NCBI GenBank assembly: GCA_902772085.1
Contig: CACXZL010000121.1
Location: 1 to 8,920 of the forward strand
From: an uncultured Coriobacteriaceae bacterium
Lineage (GTDB): Bacteria > Actinomycetota > Coriobacteriia > Coriobacteriales > Atopobiaceae
DNA: 8,920 nt
Direction of reading: 5' to 3'
Below are positions 7,270-8,920 of this stretch, piece by piece; the first letter of the stretch is position 1; each line of letters begins with the position of its first letter. The notes beneath the pieces are model-generated. The model was not told the origin of the DNA and did not search any database. It saw only the letters and a list, made by a program, of their open reading frames with translations. The translations under genes were made by a program, and so were the position numbers.

Positions 7270-7288
7270 TGCGCTATCTTATTTCATG

Positions 7289-7600
7289 CTATGCGTCTAT
7301 ACCAAGCTCATCGTTTACGCCCAACATGCCCAGCACGCGGGCCACATTGCGCTGAGGATGAACGACCGCATATGAGACACCCGCATCGGCAGCGCGATGC
7401 GCGGCACCGACCAAGACACCAATTCCCGTGGAGTCAATATAGGGTGCGTCGCTCAAGTCCACCTCGATCTTGGACGAACCACGTTCCAAGGCGGCATTGA
7501 GGGCGTCACGAAGCTGAGACGCATTCGATACGTCGACTTCTCCCGCTACGTTCAATACTATATCGTTGTCGCGCTCATGCAAGGAAACGCTTACGGACAT
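7289..7600 (-). CDS. STAS-domain protein, anti-sigma factor antagonist type
   Basis: 103 residues from the ATG at 7600, essentially one STAS domain. Proteins of the SpoIIAA/RsbV type bind an anti-sigma kinase and are switched off by phosphorylation of a conserved serine. The signature is DLSDAPYIDSTGIGVLVGA, with the phosphorylatable serine in DSTGIG at residue 57. The N-terminal beta strands (VSVSLHERDNDIVLNVAGEVDV) are typical. A GTG nine bases earlier (7609) is in frame, but the SD GAGGTG (7612-7607) overlaps it and sits 6 nt before the ATG, which decides the start. No anti-sigma kinase or sigma factor lies in the window, so the partner is unknown. It starts 45 bp after the TPR gene and ends 87 bp before tatA/B. 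A non-sigma role, such as in membrane organisation, is possible. Confidence 0.9.
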   Translation of the reverse strand: MSVSVSLHERDNDIVLNVAGEVDVSNASQLRDALNAALERGSSKIEVDLSDAPYIDSTGIGVLVGAAHRAADAGVSYAVVHPQRNVARVLGMLGVNDELGIDA

Positions 7601-7645
7601 GTTTTGCACCTCTGCAATCTATGAGACATTACGCCAGCCGGCAGT

Positions 7646-8497
7646 CTAGAGCTCGCTCTTGTTTGCGATGATTCCCGGAAGGCCTTCTTCCGGCTTGGAC
7701 TTCGTGCCAAGCAGTTCCTCGTTTGTGAGGTCGGAGAATGACGAGCCGGCGGACTTAATGGACTGGATACGCTGCTCGGCATATGTCTTTGCACCGTATT
7801 CGTCATTCGGGTCGGCATCTGCGGCCTTCTGATAGGCGTTCAGGGCATTTTCCTGGTCGTATTGCTGCTCGTAGAGCATACCGAGGTTTGCCCAGCCCAT
7901 GGGATAGTCCGGCTTTTCCTCCGTCATCTTCTTCAGAGTGTCTATAGCCTCGTCGGTATTGCCCAAATAATAACTGCACAGGGCCTTCTGCACCTTCACC
8001 GCATCGGAGTCGTGCAAGGCGAGATAGCTGTCGTAGTACTCGACCGCTTTCTGAATGAGCCCTTCCGAGTACGCCTTCTCTTCATCAGTGGTGCCGCTAT
8101 AGAGGGAACTATAGCCCCAGCTCATATAATTCTGGCCGAGATTGAGCAGAGCCGCCAGATCGTTGGGATCATTCTTCAAGCGCTTTTGGAACTTGACGAT
8201 CTTGTCCTTGTTTTGATTTGCGAGATTCTTCAGCGTCTCGTTCTCTGGCACGCCAGCCGTGGGGTCCTCCACCTCGGCATCCGCGTTTTCGTCTGTCGAG
8301 GACTCACTCGATTCCTGATCGCTGCTTGATTGCTCGGAACTCTGGCTCGAGGATGACGCAGTCCCTGCAAAAATCGGCGCAAGTGAGGGCAGCGTCATGG
8401 AAAGTGCCATAACCACCGCAAATATACCAATGACGATCTTTGTGCCCAGGGACATCTTGCGTGGGCCACCTAACTCCTTCTCTGGCTTTTTTGCCAT
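7646..8497 (-). CDS. Membrane-anchored TPR protein
   Basis: 283 residues. A basic cytoplasmic N-terminus (MAKKPEKELGGPRK) precedes one hydrophobic helix (about 18-44, IVIGIFAVVMALSMTLP...). A Ser/Gln/Glu/Asp-rich linker (about 47-75) follows, and the C-terminal part is helical. TPR-like units lie at about 110-160, 163-196 and 199-232; the last is clearest (PMGWANLGMLYEQQYDQENALNAYQKAADADPND). Orientation by the positive-inside rule puts the TPRs outside the membrane. No signal peptidase I or lipobox site is convincing, so it is probably a signal anchor. The ATG at 8497 has a GAGGAGGT SD 9 nt upstream; a GTG at 8530 lies inside the leader palindrome and has no SD. TPRs bind peptides or proteins, and the partner cannot be told. 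It is the first gene of the run leading to tat and topA. Confidence 0.85.
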   Translation of the reverse strand: MAKKPEKELGGPRKMSLGTKIVIGIFAVVMALSMTLPSLAPIFAGTASSSSQSSEQSSSDQESSESSTDENADAEVEDPTAGVPENETLKNLANQNKDKIVKFQKRLKNDPNDLAALLNLGQNYMSWGYSSLYSGTTDEEKAYSEGLIQKAVEYYDSYLALHDSDAVKVQKALCSYYLGNTDEAIDTLKKMTEEKPDYPMGWANLGMLYEQQYDQENALNAYQKAADADPNDEYGAKTYAEQRIQSIKSAGSSFSDLTNEELLGTKSKPEEGLPGIIANKSEL

Positions 8498-8506
8498 TTT
8501 TGTCTG

Positions 8507-8514
8507 ACCTCCTC
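8507..8514 (-). promoter_or_regulatory. Shine-Dalgarno site of the TPR gene
   Basis: The minus strand reads GAGGAGGT, 9 nt before the ATG at 8497 and directly next to the 16-bp palindrome at 8515-8530. It rules out the upstream GTG at 8530 as the start. Confidence 0.7.
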
Positions 8515-8530
8515 GTGTGGATATCCACAC
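8515..8530. promoter_or_regulatory. Perfect 16-bp palindrome abutting the TPR-gene SD
   Basis: GTGTGGATATCCACAC is a perfect palindrome. As DNA it has the form of an operator for a dimeric regulator. As RNA it would form a 6-bp stem with a 4-nt loop ending directly at the SD, where it could affect ribosome access. Confidence 0.5.
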
Positions 8531-8552
8531 TCATACATACATGTAGCCTTTA

Positions 8553-8582
8553 GACATAAACGCTGATACGTCCTTTCGTCAA
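8553..8582 (-). promoter_or_regulatory. Candidate promoter P2 for the TPR gene
   Basis: The minus strand has TTGACG (8582-8577), 5 of 6 to the -35 consensus, followed after 18 nt by TATGTC (8558-8553) or after 17 nt by TTATGT as a poor -10. Transcription would start near 8546, so the 16-bp palindrome would lie in the 5' leader. Confidence 0.4.
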
Positions 8583-8604
8583 GGGAATGAGAGGACGTTT
8601 GTCG

Positions 8605-8633
8605 ATTCTACACAAAACCCATGGGGTTTTCAG
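8605..8633 (-). promoter_or_regulatory. Candidate promoter P1 with a palindrome in its spacer
   Basis: The minus strand has CTGAAA (8633-8628), 4 of 6, and TAGAAT (8610-8605), 5 of 6, separated by exactly 17 nt. The spacer contains most of the AAAACCC/GGGTTTT inverted repeat, a placement expected for a repressor or activator site. Prediction by eye only. Confidence 0.4.
8614..8630. repeat. AAAACCC-N3-GGGTTTT inverted repeat
   Basis: Perfect 7-bp arms separated by ATG on the plus strand. It could be an operator lying between the -35 and -10 of P1. It could also be a weak two-way terminator in which the A and T tracts pair, although only three G-C pairs and a 3-nt loop are available. Confidence 0.5.
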
Positions 8634-8674
8634 GAACAAATGAAAGATACGCGCTCTCGGCTGGCGGCCTGTTC

Positions 8675-8774
8675 GTGTCGCCTGCCCCGCCCCGCGCGGA
8701 GGATGGCCGTGCTCAAACAGCGCTTCGCGAACTGCGCGCGGGCATTCCTCTGCGCGGGGCGGGACAGGCGACAC
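8675..8774. repeat. 100-bp hairpin element with 28-bp inverted arms
   Basis: The arms 8675-8702 and 8747-8774 match at 26 of 28 positions as inverted repeats (GTGTCGCCTG... against ...CAGGCGACAC). After a one-base bulge the next bases still pair at 8 of 10, so the stem approaches 38 bp around a small loop near TTCGCGAA. It is very GC-rich. No T run follows on either strand, so it is not a standard intrinsic terminator. It may be a dispersed REP/MITE-like palindrome, an mRNA-stabilising hairpin or a cruciform site. It lies between the candidate upstream gene end (8870) and promoter P1. Confidence 0.7.
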
Positions 8775-8826
8775 TCACAATCATCGGTGGATGGACGCTG
8801 TGTGCTCATACGGCCCTTGGGCACCA

Positions 8827-8854
8827 ATGGGGTTACCACTGAGTACGTCCCCAT
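8827..8854. repeat. Small hairpin ATGGGG/CCCCAT
   Basis: A 6-bp inverted repeat with an inner TAC/GTA step lies 16 nt beyond the possible gene end at 8870 on the minus strand. It could help end or protect the upstream transcript. No T tract follows. Confidence 0.35.
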
Positions 8855-8869
8855 GATGAAATAATGAAG

Positions 8870-8920
8870 CTATCCCCGCACGAGGCGAGCAGACACAAGC
8901 TTCACGGCGAGCACAAAGAC
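8870..8920 (-). CDS. Possible C-terminal end of an unidentified gene (cut by window edge)
   Basis: One minus-strand frame from the right edge reads 16 codons, VFVLAVKLVSARLVRG, then TAG. The hydrophobic then basic composition would suit the C-terminus of a membrane protein, and it has the same direction as the other genes. Sixteen codons are too few to prove coding. Another frame stays open for 45 codons from the edge (to about 8783) but looks less protein-like. The identity cannot be told. Confidence 0.35.
   Translation of the reverse strand, partial: VFVLAVKLVSARLVRG

Larger units (their letters stand above)
8498..8869. other. Gene-free structured intergenic region
   Basis: This stretch of about 370 bases holds no convincing gene. 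Short open frames on both strands across 8620-8864 merely mirror each other through the inverted repeat. Its content is, from right to left, a small hairpin, the 100-bp inverted-repeat element, two candidate promoters, the AAAACCC/GGGTTTT palindrome, the 16-bp palindrome and the TPR-gene SD. Confidence 0.6.

Noticed and set aside
8786..8854. tRNA-like run on the minus strand (ACTCAGTGGTAACCCC resembles a D arm, GGACG/CGTCC could be an acceptor)
   Set aside because: The anticodon and T arms do not form, there is no TTCGA loop, and the length is about ten bases short.
8620..8864. Paired open frames of about 74 codons on both strands over the inverted repeat
   Set aside because: They mirror each other because of the palindrome and have no SD or family features.

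Overview
All genes supported here lie on the minus strand and read from the right end of the window to the left. The set is a bacterial housekeeping locus. A membrane-anchored TPR protein is followed by a single-domain STAS protein, a TatA/TatB-like translocase subunit, TatC, a type IA DNA topoisomerase I, thymidylate kinase (Tmk), the DNA polymerase III delta-prime subunit (HolB) and a PSP1/RicT-type protein that runs off the left edge. The order tmk-holB-ricT recalls the Bacillus subtilis tmk-yaaQ-yaaR-holB-ricT-yabA cluster. However, the fairly high GC content, the long charged tails on TatB and RicT, and the archaeal-looking topoisomerase suggest an actinobacterium of class Coriobacteriia (Olsenella/Atopobium/Collinsella-like). 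That placement is inferred from remembered family features, not from a search.

Region by region on the minus strand: 8870-8920 may hold the last codons of another gene. 8498-8869 has no gene but is rich in structure. It holds a 6-bp hairpin, a 100-bp element with 28-bp near-perfect inverted arms, an AAAACCC/GGGTTTT palindrome inside the spacer of a candidate promoter, a second candidate promoter, and a perfect 16-bp palindrome abutting the Shine-Dalgarno (SD) sequence of the TPR gene. TPR and STAS genes follow (8497-7289). An 87-bp gap before tatA contains a 15-bp RNA stem. TatA/B and TatC follow (7201-5848), then TopA (5808-3325). A 135-bp gap with a weak hairpin and a possible promoter precedes tmk-holB-ricT (3189-1), in which holB and ricT overlap by ATGA.

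Spacing suggests two transcription units: TPR-STAS-tatA-tatC-topA and tmk-holB-ricT. The first joins envelope functions (TPR, Tat export) with DNA topology. The second joins dTTP supply, the replisome clamp loader and a regulator of RNA processing and phosphorelay. No mobile element, tRNA, rRNA or CRISPR array is visible.

The points most worth following up are: a TatC that lacks about 37 residues spanning the TM5 region and has Gln at the usual TM4 Glu; a topoisomerase I whose active-site motifs look archaeal and which carries four C-terminal zinc ribbons; a RicT with a long tail of repeated arginine clusters; and the structured DNA/RNA elements upstream of tatA and of the TPR gene.
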